Assembly: GCF_008831285.2 (NCBI RefSeq)
Contig: NC_045138.2
Location: 8,647,205 to 8,711,204, forward strand
DNA: 64,000 nucleotides
Direction: 5' to 3'
DNA from: Nymphaea colorata
Lineage: Eukaryota > Streptophyta > Magnoliopsida > Nymphaeales > Nymphaeaceae
The position numbers were made by a program, and so were the translations under genes. The notes beneath the pieces are model-generated. The model was not told the DNA's origin and did no database searches. It worked only from the letters and a program-made list of their open reading frames with translations. Positions 11,741 through 29,339 of this stretch are shown one piece after another (within the stretch, counting starts at the first letter, position 1; each line of letters opens with the position of its first letter).

Positions 11741-14476
11741 ACCATGACCTCTGCGGCGGCTGAGGTCTGACCTGCCACTCTCTCAAGTATGTGTATTTCT
11801 GGTTCTTCTTGGATTTGAAAATCCATAGATTTCTGATTCTTGGTGATAGAGCTGTGACTCCGGCTGAGGTCGGCGGCCATCAAATGCTGTCACAAGACAT
11901 CATTTTTACCGTTGATTTTTTTTAAATTGATTGGTGGAAGGAAAATCAATGAGAAAAAGTTGTTAATTAATTTTAGACGACTAAAATACCATGCCTCCTT
12001 TTTCTCCTTAAATTTTTTTTTTCCTGCAGACCAACGTCCAAGATGGTTGATTATAGGTCTGACACCTAAAGGTCTTTCTCTATTAATCTATGACTTAATT
12101 TATTGTGTTTTAAAGTGAATATATAATATTCGGTAATAGAGGACAATGAAGGGTGCCAAGTTGAAGCCGGTGGACCAAATTGATTACCATACTTTCCTGC
12201 TTTAACTTAACCTTTATTTTGTTGTCGTCCTCGGAAGACTTTTGATCACATGGAGGAGTCTTCTTTGTTGAAAGGTTCACAGTGATAGAGAAAAAGATGC
12301 TCCATTGGCCCTTCGCTTAGCTTAGCACGTGGTCTTGGGTTCAAATCTGGGTCAACGTTCAAACCTAAATTTCAGAAAACAACAAATTTATAACCTCTGG
12401 AGAAGTTTGCGCACAGATTTATGCATCTTGTCTGCACTTGCTAATTAATTCTTAGAACAAGAAAGAATGCCATGTTACCCGCAATGAGAATGACAGATGT
12501 TTTTGTTTAGAAGCAGAAGAACAAAGAAATTTGTATGAATCCATCCTTTTGTTACTTAGAGAAAACAAGACTCGTGTTTGGCGGAAGTTTCAAGTCAATA
12601 TATTGTTTGTTTGGGTGAGCAAAAGGGAACCACAATGCAAGTAAGAGGCCGCAGCCCCCCTTCTTCCCCCTGTCCTGGAGATCTACTGCTGCTTCGATAC
12701 GATACATCATTCAATTCAACTGTCGTGCAAGCCCCATATTGTTTGAGAGGTTACAGATTTGCATCACAAGTTGTTTTAGCGAAATAACTTACTATTGATG
12801 GACCTGTCTCATGTGTTGAATCATAATCCCTGATGTTTAACTTCACTTTGCATTATGTCTATGATGACTTCCAAAATTTTTGATAGACCACTTAAGTGAG
12901 AAAAAAAAAAAAAAACAGATCCATTTAAATTAATGATATGTTTGTGCAACCTAACCTTATATATAAGCATATCACGTTGATTGTCATACCAATTTAAATG
13001 TAGTATAATCATGGCTTCCCTTTTAATATCAGAATTTTGATAATAAAGAAGTGGATATTTTCCATGAAACTAATTTGAATTAAAACATGTTTTTTCTAAA
13101 TTAGTACTTGTAAGACCTCCATACCCACCTACACTCTTCTCATGCTTTCACAAAATAAATAAGTAACCTAAGAGGATCTAGTCATCTGACATATAATTTT
13201 AGGGGGCATTTGGCAAATCAGTTGGTATATTGTTCCATGTCTTTGCTGGAAAATTAGAGTAAGTTCATGAAACATTTTAAAAAATGTTGTTTCGTTTGTC
13301 TGCTTCAAATTTTTGGGAAAATACACGAATTATATTGTTACTATTGTCAAATGGTCTCTTAAGAACTCTTGGCAATAAGAACATAATCTACTGTTTTACA
13401 TAAATTCGCTTTAAAAATCGAAATAAATTCATGAACCATTGTGCCCCAACTTTGTGGCAGATACATATTAAAGGCATATGTGACTACCACCATTGCCAAA
13501 CAACCCTTTATTGATGCGACATGGCATGAACAGTAGACACAAGCCCCTTCGACTTGCCATCAATTTGGGTCAGTTGGGATGCCCATGACATGGACTAGGA
13601 GCCGGTCAAGTTAAAAGTGAGATTGAGTTGCATGCACACAACAAATGTGCACTCAAGCAAGACAGAAGGCAGGTAGGGGCATTTTAGATATTTTTTTTTA
13701 CAAAGCTATTGGCATCTTAGTTTTTTAAATATTTTTATAATTCCATTTTCATCCTTTTAAAACTCTATTTTTGTACTTTAACGGGGGCATTTTGGTCATT
13801 ACACACCCTATGCATGCACAAGGGTGTGCAGGTAACCCGCTTGGTTAAAAGTAGGGCTGGTTGGATGTTCGTGTGTAAACACATGAAGACATATTAGAAC
13901 CCTTGCCCAGTCTTGCATATCAAGAGCATTTCGGACACTTTATAAAAAAAAAAAAAAAAAACTCTTTTTCAGTACTTTTGCTTTTACATAGAGTCTCCAG
14001 TTTGAAACACAACAAATTTTTGTCCTGTTACATTTCTAGGCTTGATAGCAATGAGAAAATTTTATTACAGCAAAAGAAAATATCACCACTCGAGTAAGAG
14101 CCGAAAAAAGGTGCCCCAAGGATGCACTGCATTGCATGTGAATTGGTATATCTCTGTATTCTTATAAGCAGCAACTGGCTGCCTGCCAATAGGCCACCGA
14201 TCCCCAAAAAAATCGACCTTTTGAGAGTTATCAAACGACCCTTAATAAAGGAGAGGGGTACCTGATCATATTTGGTGGTTAAAGTCACATAATCTGACAG
14301 CTTGTCTTTCTTTATCCTCCATTGATTGCTTGCACCCAAAGTGTATCAAGCTCTTAATTTCTGTTGTTTAAGATGACCAACCAACCTGCTTCCTCCCTTG
14401 TAGTCTACTGCAAGAATGCATCGCACTTCACGCCCTAGTTGCTTTTCCTAACCACCGTTCCTCTCTTACTCTCTCC
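11741..14476. other. intergenic, no gene seen
   Basis: No supported gene. A tRNA/SINE-like word (gtggtcttgggttcaaatc) occurs near 12332-12352, too short to call. A dispersed-repeat copy is at 13605-13860. The rest is AT-rich with A-runs. Confidence 0.5.
13605..13860 (+). repeat. dispersed repeat copy (family also at 3835-4075)
   Basis: It carries gagttgcatgcacacaaca, ggggcattttagata, ggcattttggtcattacac and a tgcatgcacaagggtgtgc end, in the same order as the copy at 3835-4075. It is non-coding and its termini are not defined. Confidence 0.4.
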
Positions 14477-14484
14477 CTAAATAG
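14477..14484 (+). promoter_or_regulatory. possible TATA-like box of the thaumatin-like gene
   Basis: ctaaatag lies 57 bases before the ATG at 14541, a plausible TATA position for a short 5' UTR. It is a weak match, inferred from position only. Confidence 0.3.
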
Positions 14485-14540
14485 TGAGGGTTGGCTACAG
14501 CATTCATTCATGCTACAAAGCAAAAGCACCTCAGAAGAAA

Positions 14541-14911
14541 ATGAAGCAACAGAGGAAAGCACCCGCCCTCTCTCTGCTTCTTTGGTATTTGCTCCTTTCA
14601 GGTAATGCATATGATGCACCCTTCACCACTACCCAAAACTATTTCCCAAAGCCTTGATGTAATTGAGCACTTCTTGTTCTAGTTGACGTTGATCATATTA
14701 TGGAGGTTGAGAGAGTTGGTAAGTACGTGACTAACAAGTGTCTTGGCAGTTGATCTTTTTAAGAAGAAAGATTGAGAGAATATCAGGAGAAAAAAAGTGG
14801 ACAATAGTCATCTAGTGTTAATTAACAACTCTTCTCCTTGATTTTCTCTCAATATTCCATCTTAGAAAGATCTACCGCCAAGATCATGTACCTACCAATC
14901 CCTCTCCCTCT

Positions 14912-14999
<88 letters not shown>

Positions 15000-16460
15000 A
15001 ATGTTTTAACTGAAGTGCTTTTTGTAAAAAAACTGGACTTTTCTATTATCAAAATTTTGATTTTATAAGTCATTCAACTTTTTACTAATTAAAAACATTA
15101 TTGAAGTAAAAAATTGACCAACTTAACACATACTTATCGTCAAATCACTCTTAAGATCACACCTGTAAGGTTATATTGCCCAAAAAACACTTGAATAATT
15201 GATTTAGTGGGTTTGCTTTTTGTCCCTTATCTAAGCAGTCTGTTAAATATATATATATTAGAAATAACTATTTGTAAATAGAGATGTCACTGTCTAGGTT
15301 CGGATGGATGAGACTGCTTAAAAAAAGAATGCTATAGATGAAAAATAAAGCATTTGATTAAGAAAATAGATCAGGCCTTGATTACAAGAAGTGACATAAG
15401 ATCAGATACCAATTTTGAAAGATGAATTTTAATATATAGTAATATGGTTGCGGATACCCAAATTCACGCGATTATAGAATTTGGATCGTTTTTTATTTAT
15501 TTGCCTTTTATTCTAATATGAATATGCAAACATAATTTAAATTTCATCCATTGATATCCCTATTTGTAGATACATCAAATGTTCAGAAAGTTATGTAAAT
15601 TTTTCTGTGTAAAGCAAATGATATTTTATTAAATACGCTTAAAAGAAAGTTGTTTTCCGCCAATAGTGTCATTTAAGCGTGTCCATGTGACGTAGCATCT
15701 TATTGCCGACCCAGGAATCCATGGCCCAATTACGGCAAAATCTGTCACATTTTACGTGACCAACAAGTGTCAGTTCCCGATATGGCCTGGGACAGCCTCA
15801 AACACGGGCCTTCCCTTGGTCGCCGGCGGTGGCTTCCTCCTCGTGCCGGGCCAGACGAAGAGGATGCAGGCCTCGCCCTCTTGGAAAGGCCGGATCTGGG
15901 CGCGGACTTCCTGCGACTTCACCAAGACGGTGCCACCGGCCTGCGAGACAGGCGACTGTGCCGGCAAGCTCGCCTGCAACGGCAGCATCGGCCTCCCTCC
16001 AGCCACTCTGGTGGAGTTCTCCCTCGAGCCGGATCGAACTCAACCGAGCTTCTACGACGTGACCCTGGTCGACGGCTACAACCTCCCCGTGGCAGTGTCC
16101 CCATCTAAGGGTGGGAAGCCACAACTGCCATCAAACTGCACCATCAATGGCTGCGCGAGGAGTTTGACCAGCGTATCGAACTGCCCGCCGGAGTTGCAGG
16201 TGGTGAGCACAGAGAGGGGCGAAGTGGTGGCATGCAAGAGCGCGTGCTTGGCCTTCAATCTGGACGTCTTCTGCTGCAGGAACGAGTACGGGACTCCCGA
16301 GAAGTGCAGGCCGAGCACGTACTCTAGACTGTTCAAGGACGCGTGTCCTTCTTACTTCAGCTATGCCTATGATGGGGCGCCATCGACGCCCCTGCGGAGC
16401 TGCTCGTCCGACGAGTACGCCATTATCTTCTGCCCTTCAAGTTGGGCTGCCGATGCTTAA
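14541..16460 (+). CDS. thaumatin-like protein (PR-5 family), two exons
   Basis: Exons are 14541-14601 and 15715-16460 (807 nt, 268 codons plus stop). Exon 1 encodes a signal peptide (MKQQRKAPALSLLLWYLLLS) and ends at donor G/GTAATG. The acceptor is GACCCAG/GA at 15713-15714; the join is in phase, giving ...LSGIHGPITAKSVTFYVTNK. Mature protein features of the family: WPGTASNTG, GRIWARTSC, TGDCAGKLACNG, FYDVTLVDGYNLPVAV and 16 cysteines, the usual number for eight disulfides. These secreted proteins are linked to defence and stress; some bind or hydrolyse beta-glucans or permeabilise fungal membranes. Nothing shows which applies here. The length fits the larger TLP class. The 1.1-kb intron carries a long (TA)n tract. 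The gene looks intact. Confidence 0.9.
14915..14997. repeat. (TA)n microsatellite in thaumatin-like intron
   Basis: About 41 uninterrupted TA units inside the only intron of the thaumatin-like gene. Both strands are open in spurious frames because of the repeat; none is coding. Confidence 0.95.
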
Positions 16461-17674
16461 TTGCCAGATATGAAGGAGCCGGCTACTAGGTGATGATCAT
16501 TCCTCGCCATCACAGAAGAAGGAAAATAAAAAATTATCGAAGAACTTGTAAATGGCGCTTCCGATGAATAATAGTTGGTCTTATAGTTATTTTGGAACTT
16601 AATTATGAATTGTGCAGACCAGGCTTTCCAATGAGAGGGTCACAAATACAAACATTTTTAAGGACAGGCAACGATATGATAATGCACATGTTTACCTATA
16701 GATTTTTGAAAATTTGGGGGAAAGCCAAGCAAACTAATGTGTTTAATCCCAAAGGAAATTCACATTAGGGGAGGAAACATGACCACTTATTTAGCAATCT
16801 TTTCTCAACAACCACAACCTTGAGCGGAAGAAAAGAAAAAATGGGATGGTTAACGCACACGGCTATGGTGATCCTGAGCTACTTCTCTACACAAATTCAA
16901 TATGCAGAAGAGGAAATAATTGTATCTTTTGCACTTATACCTGCATCAAGCTCCTCTGCGTCAGTGTATAGTTCAAGCACCCAGTCCAATATGTTCAGCA
17001 GAATCTCAATACTAAGCCTCAAGTATGACATATAGGTGCTGCTAAAGTCACCATCAAAAGGTTGAGATTTGCAGCATGATTGATCTACTGCTCGGCAAGA
17101 ATTATTGGAGATATGATGATGGCACACAGTTACGTAACAGCAAGAAATGTCTTCACCGATCTCAACTCTCCTCCGAATTGTACATATAGCAGTCACTCAA
17201 ACATACAGAAGGGGAAAGGATGCACTGTGTCACACATACACAAACACACATACAAACTCTGTTTATACAGACACCACCACCAAACCGGCTCAACAGATTT
17301 CACATGTATATAGTTTCAAGCAAACTGTGTAAAGCTGCAAAAAGTTATAGCAATAGTACCAGAACGGGCCAACGGAAAAGCATCATTATCATCATCATCA
17401 TCACTAGAATGATCTCCCGACATTCAAGAATCGAGATTTCCCTTTCAATTTGAATTGCAAGATTAATCAAGATAGGAAGGCTCTTTTCTACAGTTTCGAA
17501 CAAAGAATTCACAATGGTCAAATGCAGATCCAACACAAGTACAAAGGTTCAACAAATCAACCAAATCAACCCCCTTTCTCTGTTACATTAATAGATACAC
17601 ACAAAAAAAAAAAAAAAAACTCAGAAACCAAACGTGTTGTCTGACTATACACAGTGGCAAGCTCTCCGTGTTCA

Positions 17675-24024
<6,350 letters not shown>

Positions 24025-24284
24025 TCTCCACAACAAATTAGGAAAGTAAGGAAGCTGACTGAGCAATTGAAATCCCTTTCCCTGGAAAACACAGTGAGCA
24101 CCTCTCAAAGATGTACGTTTTTTTGCATACAATTCAAGGGCTTGTTTGAGAACTGCATATTGGCAGCTTGTTACTAATGCTCTTAAGTATGAAGTGCAAT
24201 GATGTTCTTCCCACATTATTTCATTCGGACGTCACTAGACATAGAATGCGGCGGGATGCAGGAGGAACAACTCAGTTCCTCCTA

Positions 24285-24590
24285 CATCGAAAAAAAAAAA
24301 AAGGAGAAGAAGAAAGACCCTCATTCTTCCATAAACGTTTAACTAGTACCCTTCCGCCGATGAAACCAAATCGTCGTCTTATTTTTATGATGAGGAACCC
24401 CTTCGACAAGGAAAAACTCGGGTGAGCTCTGATCACCAAGCCTTGCCAGGACAAGGTCATGGAGGCTCAGGCAGAAGAACGCGTGGCAGAGTTGGGATTT
24501 GAACCAAGGTCACCACCACTGGTCGTCAAAACAAAATCATTGTCGAGAAGGCACGACGCTACAACACTTGCACCAGCCATAAGCTGAAGA
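24285..24590 (-). repeat. SINE-like element in the 5' UTR intron of LNP
   Basis: The minus strand starts near GGCTGGTGCAAGTG (A-box-like), has CCTTGGTTCAAATCCC (B-box-like) about 60 bases later, and ends in a run of 12 or more T near 24290. The size, about 300 bp, suits a tRNA-derived SINE with a T-rich tail. No target duplication was found. Confidence 0.45.
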
Positions 24591-25019
24591 AAAGGCCTTT
24601 AAGTTTTAAAAGTCTGAAAAAGTATGAGGCAATTAGCATGATGTAGTGAAAATTCGTCCGACTTCTCAATCCAAAAAACAACCACGATAGAACTTCAGGT
24701 GACAAAACTCAAATAGAAATCTATAAGAAAGTTGGCACTCACTGGTTATATATGGAGGACTAAAAGCGACGAAATTAAAGCATTTAGGTATTTCAAATTG
24801 ATCGAGAATGATCCAAACAGATACAGCTGATGTTCTCTCACGCAAATCAATAAAAGAAGAGTGCACTCCACTGGAATCAACGGTTCCATACAATCCCGAG
24901 TCTAATGAAGCGAATGGCGGATCAAGGAATCGTTGCATCCATTGATTGTTAGTTATTCCTAGGTGGATATATCTTCCTCATACGCAAGGAACGGATTACA
25001 AGCAAGATAAATTAAACAG

Positions 25020-25500
25020 GAGGCAAAGACGGAAAAAACAAGAAAGAAAGAAATGAAGTGGAATTCCCTCCAGCTTCGACGCCATTTGTACCTCTGGAGC
25101 TTCTGTGTGAGAAGTTCAAACAAACCGCAAAACTCGATCCAATTTCGGAATGTTGCTATTGGTCTATTAATCGACTAAAAAACTGAAACTCGAAAAGGAA
25201 AATGAATTTACTTGAGATGTGATTACTTGTGAGAGAGAGAGAGAGACCTATTCTCGGCTTCCTCCTTGCCCTCTGGCTTTCCCACTTTTACCGTCAGAGA
25301 GAGGTAGAAAAAGATGGAGAGAGAGAGAGAGAGAGAGACGGTGATGTCGGCGGCCTCAAACCAACCACCCTTTTGCACGTCTGCTTGCCGGGAGAGGTCG
25401 TGATTCCTTCGTGTCGAAACAGCAGCAACACGTCTTTTATCACATTCTGCAAGAAAAGCTCAGCCAAATTTCTCCACCGTTTTTTTTACTGCCGAACCAA
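25020..25500 (-). promoter_or_regulatory. LNP: probable 5' UTR exon and promoter region of LNP
   Basis: A donor-like AGAG/GTACAAAT on the minus strand near 25090 could end a non-coding first exon that splices to 24081. Upstream lie GA microsatellites (25231-25246 and 25315-25338; CT-rich on the minus strand), common in plant 5' UTRs. No core promoter element is clear. The assignment is inference from position. Confidence 0.35.
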
Positions 25501-25908
25501 ACCATAGATTGTTAATGACTGGATGTGCCATCATCAAAAAAATTGTAAATCGTTATTAGTAACTGTACTTTTTATAATAAAATAAAGGCTTAAAATTAAC
25601 TTCTGTTAAGAAGATAATGATAAAAGAGATACTAAAAGAATATTTAGGATAAGGTTGTCCTCAACAAACTCTTATTTGGTAGTTTTTTGTCATTTGGTAA
25701 CTTACAAAAAGTATAACTCCAATTTAAAAAATCACAAAAAGTGGCCCTTTCTAAAATTATAAGTGAAATGTTGGGCCAAAAATGAAAAACTTCCAAGAAA
25801 ATTTTGGCATATTATTTCATTTCATTGCCCAACAAGCAAATTCCCCATCTTTAAACCTTTTTCTTGTATTTCATTCTATCGTATAAAAAAGGTTTTGAAG
25901 CTTTCTCC

Positions 25909-25980
25909 CAACTCCTCATTTGTTTAAGGTATAGGATATGCTCTCAACTCCTCATTTGTTTAAGGTATAGGATATGCTTC
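25909..25980. repeat. 36-bp tandem duplication
   Basis: Two nearly identical 36-bp units starting caactcctcatttg, at 25909 and 25945, just left of the copia insertion at 26004. Confidence 0.9.
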
Positions 25981-26003
25981 TAGTGTCTTAAAGGTGTCGT
26001 TCT

Positions 26004-26479
26004 TGTAAGATCATTTGGTGGGCCAACATATGTCTATGAGGAATTTCAGACATTATGGCTGTCTTAACGTAAATATCCGTTTAAGTGATTGCATTTTGGG
26101 ATATTACGTCATTTTAGATGGTATGGGGTAATTTTGAAATGTATAGATACCAGTACGAAATTACAGACTCTTTGATGGGTGGAATCCATAATTGTCCTTA
26201 TTATAAAATGGTAGTGGTCCCTGGGGTCGTGCAATGGTTGCCTAAAACATTGGTTTCTAGGGTTTTCCTCTTCCCCATCTGAGAGAGACCTCAAGCGCGC
26301 CACACGTACCTTGGAAGACCCTGCTGCGATCTTCCTGTGCATCAGATCAGATGGATTCAGGTACGCTTCCGCTTTAAGTTTAAGGTTATGTTTGATTCAA
26401 TTATTTAGCATGAGCATGATCCTGTTTTAGGGTATATACGTTTGGTTTTGTGTATGCGTAATGGGGAGAAATCCCAACA
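26004..26479 (+). repeat. 5' LTR of plus-strand copia element
   Basis: 476 bp, beginning TGTAAGATCATTTGG and ending AAATCCCAACA, with the primer site two bases further on. Its first half is repeated at 31565-31822. Confidence 0.9.
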
Positions 26480-26481
26480 TT

Positions 26482-26493
26482 TGGTATCAGAGC
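26482..26493 (+). other. primer-binding site, tRNA-iMet 3' end type
   Basis: tggtatcagagc is complementary to the 3' end of plant initiator tRNA-Met, the classic copia primer site, two bases after the LTR. Confidence 0.92.
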
Positions 26494-27344
26494 CTATGCT
26501 TGTTGTTGAATCGTTGATCTTTTGGCGTTCTTCCCATTTGAATGTTCCTTTTCTTCGACTGCAATTTTTGGTTTTCAAAAAAAAAAAAATTTAGGGTTGT
26601 GGGCGTGCGACGGAAGCCGTCTGTGGACTGAAGAGGATCGGTGATGGGGACGCTGGATCGGCGGTTGTCGGTTGCCATTGGGCAACGGCGAGCCTCCGGC
26701 ACGTTCCTGCCGGCGGCACTCACGCCGTTGGGTGCCCTCTACGCCTCCGTCGCAGACACGAAAGAAGAAGAAGAAGGATAAGGGGATAGCAGGGAAGGCG
26801 ACGAGAAGGAGGAACGACCGCAGGGAGGGGCAACGGCCGGGGCCGGCAGTTATGGCCGAAAGGGCGTGGGGGCGACCGCCGGTTCGGTCGACGGCCGGCC
26901 GACCGTCCGCCTGCCGTGAGGCGTGTCCACTGGCGATCCTTGACGGTAGAGGCAGAGGAGGGTAGAGGAGGGGGAGGAAGGGCTTCGCTCGATTCTGGCT
27001 CCCACCTCCACAACTCCACAGCCGGAGAGTTCATCGTCGCCGGACGGCGCCGTACCACCTGTCGGCGCCCACCCAAGCCCCCCGGAGGCACGTCGGAGGC
27101 GATGTCGCAGTTCGCTGCCGTTCGGTGCTTGGCAGGGCGAGCGGCGGTCTCGCTGCCTGGGAGCCGTCAAGCGAGGCAGCGGGTCGGCCCGGGTCGGGTC
27201 GTAACAGACCCGATCTGGATCCATCAGTTTATTTAAAAAAAAAAAAAAAAACTTTTTCCCGCCTCGCGCCCGAGCTCCTGCGTTTTATTTTTTCGGACCG
27301 GGTCGGGTCCTGTCGGACCCGACCCGTATCCATTTGGTTTAAGT
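26494..27344 (+). other. GC-rich copia leader block
   Basis: Counterpart of 1846-2472 on the minus strand. Near its end is a palindrome-like GGGTCGGGTCCTGTCGGACC (27299-27318), followed by CGTATCCATTtGGT, also present in the other element. Open frames of up to 124 codons on both strands reflect GC composition; none is recognised. Confidence 0.55.
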
Positions 27345-27730
27345 AAATCGGTTCTTTTTTTTAAACCGGTTTTTAAAAGACTCGAACCGGTTCATTCGAT
27401 TTCAGACCGGTTCAATACGATTCAGAACCGATTCGGTCCGATTCAGACCGGTTCGGACCTTTCAGATCCGATTCAGACCATTTTGGGACCGGTTCATTCA
27501 GTTTTGGAACCGATTCTAGCATTTCAGAACCGATTAAGTTGATTTTCGAACCGATTCGGGCATTTTCAGACTGGTTCACTTGATATTTAGACCGATTCAG
27601 GGTTTTTCAGACCGGTTCATTGAGTTCTGGAACCGTTTTTGAGCCAATTTTAACCGGTTCAGTGGGTTTTAGAACTGATACGGTCTATTTTTGACCGGTA
27701 CGTCCAATTTTTAGACTTGTTCAGCCCTAT
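27345..27730 (+). repeat. leader array of ACCGGTTC-like motifs
   Basis: About 17 variants of accggttc / accgattc spaced about 19-25 bases apart with T-rich spacers such as attttcaga. It lies between the GC-rich block and gag, as in the minus-strand element at 1483-1845. The core ACCGGT is self-complementary. Confidence 0.85.
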
Positions 27731-28512
27731 GTAGGGGTATGTAGGTGTTCTAATTGTGGTTTAAGAACGATACGGGCCATTTTAAGGCCGATTCAGTAGT
27801 TCTTGACCCTCTTAAGCACGATTATGATACGAGTTTATAAATTTTGGACTCTTTTGGGCTCATTTCATTGAATCATTTTGGTTTTGAATTTAATGTAGGG
27901 CATACGTGTATGGTAATTTGGTTTATGCATCAGGTTTTGGATTCAATGAATGACAAATTTTGTATGTAAATTTTAATTCATGTATGTTTTGCTTGTTATT
28001 AAAATTATGGGTGTACTTTAGATGAATGTTTGGATTATGAATTTTGATCTTTGACCATGTCTGTTGTTTGAAATGAGTACGTTTGTACTTTATGTCGCCA
28101 AAGTGACCTCTGTTGTACGAATTTGCTTGTTTTAAACATTAGATGATAATATACTTGATCCATGCGAACAATGATCAGCGCAAAGGAGGATTGTTGTTTG
28201 GTCATGTTCAAGTATACAGGGCAATGAATATGTGATAATTTTTCAGGTTTCCATGTGAATAGCGAGTCAATCCAAAGATAGGCTCGTTGTTTGACAGAGT
28301 TAATTATTCATATTCATTGTTGACCAAGAATACCACTTGCAGTTAGTATTTCAATCCTAAGATTGGATATTAACGTTGCACCGGTACCTTGTGATGGGAT
28401 TTAGGCCATTGTATTTATATTCATTTTTATTTGTTGTTTCATCTTTGTACATGTATTGATTGTGAGCATGTTTGGTATTTTTGTTGTTCTTTGTACAGTG
28501 AGTTCTGCTTTT

Positions 28513-29286
28513 ATGATATCTGCAAATTTGACTACTGTTCATGAGTTAAATGGTTCGAATTTTAAGGACTTGAAAGAAACTGTCATGATTGTTCTGGGTT
28601 GTATGGATCTTGACCTTGCATTTAGGGAGTCGTGCCTACCTCATCCAACAGATCAAAGTTCCCATGAGGATAAGCGGTACTTTGAACGATGGGAACGCTC
28701 AAACCGCATGTGTCTAATGATCATGAAGAGATCAATCCCAGAAAATTTTAGGGGCTCTATTACTGAAAAGGCTAGTGCCAAGGCGTTCCCTGAAGAGATT
28801 GAAAAACGTTTTGCTAAAAATGAAAAGACTGAAACAAGCACTCTTTTGAGTAAACTTGTGACGCTGAGGTTTAAAGGAAAGGGGAACATACGGGAGCACA
28901 TTATGGAAATGTCTCATCTTGCTTCAAAATTACAGGCACTAGGTCTGAGGTTACCTGAAGACTTTATAGTGCATATGGTTCTTCTTGCTCTTCCACCACA
29001 GTTTGGACAATTTAAAGTTAGTTATAACTGTCAGAAGGAGAAATGGACTCTTAATGAGCTCATTTCGCACTGTGTGGAAGAAGAGGAAAGATTGAAGCAT
29101 GATATGATAGAAAGTGCTCACTTGGCTACTACGCCTAAAAGTAAGAAAAGAAAGATGGCTAAAGAAATTGCAGTTGATCACGCATCCATCAAGAAACAAA
29201 AGAAGCATAAGGAAGGCAAATCAAGCTGCTCCTTTTGCAAGGATGAAGGTCATATGAAGAAGGATTGTAGTAAGTATCACGCATGA
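28513..29286 (+). CDS. copia Gag (UBN2 domain plus CCHC zinc knuckle)
   Basis: I start at ATG 28513 (MISANLTTVHELNGSNF) because copia Gag proteins usually open with an LNGSNF-type motif; an upstream in-frame ATG at 28456 has no family support. Then come VMIVLGCMDLDLAF, RWERSNR, LLSKLVTLRFKGKGNIREH, LPPQFGQFKVSYN and EEEERLKHDM, followed by a lysine-rich linker and a CCHC knuckle CSFCKDEGHMKKDC near the end. About 257 residues. Gag forms the particle and binds element RNA. The frame is open and ends at a TGA 4 codons after the knuckle, before any protease. A cag acceptor-like site lies just upstream (28498). Confidence 0.85.
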   Translation: MISANLTTVHELNGSNFKDLKETVMIVLGCMDLDLAFRESCLPHPTDQSSHEDKRYFERWERSNRMCLMIMKRSIPENFRGSITEKASAKAFPEEIEKRFAKNEKTETSTLLSKLVTLRFKGKGNIREHIMEMSHLASKLQALGLRLPEDFIVHMVLLALPPQFGQFKVSYNCQKEKWTLNELISHCVEEEERLKHDMIESAHLATTPKSKKRKMAKEIAVDHASIKKQKKHKEGKSSCSFCKDEGHMKKDCSKYHA

Positions 29287-29339
29287 CGTGAAAAGAAATG
29301 TACGATTCTTACTTTGAGTTTGTTCTGAAGTTAATTTAA

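Noticed and set aside
12300-12370. SINE with B-box-like gggttcaaatc
   Set aside because: Only one box is visible and there is no tail or duplication; too short to call.
14838-15073. Open frames of alternating Ile-Tyr on both strands
   Set aside because: They are translations of the (TA)n microsatellite in the thaumatin-like intron.
15767-16336. Alternative frames across the thaumatin-like exon
   Set aside because: Shadows caused by GC-rich codons; they lack the 16-cysteine pattern and family motifs.
17220-17420. Possible gene in CA- and TCA-rich sequence downstream of the Lunapark stop codon
   Set aside because: Looks like 3' UTR or flank with simple repeats; no coding motif.
26672-27346. 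Frames of 97-124 codons, arginine- and proline-rich
   Set aside because: Located in the GC-rich copia leader; similar leader frames at 1955-2600 are not conserved in sequence, so they are composition artefacts.
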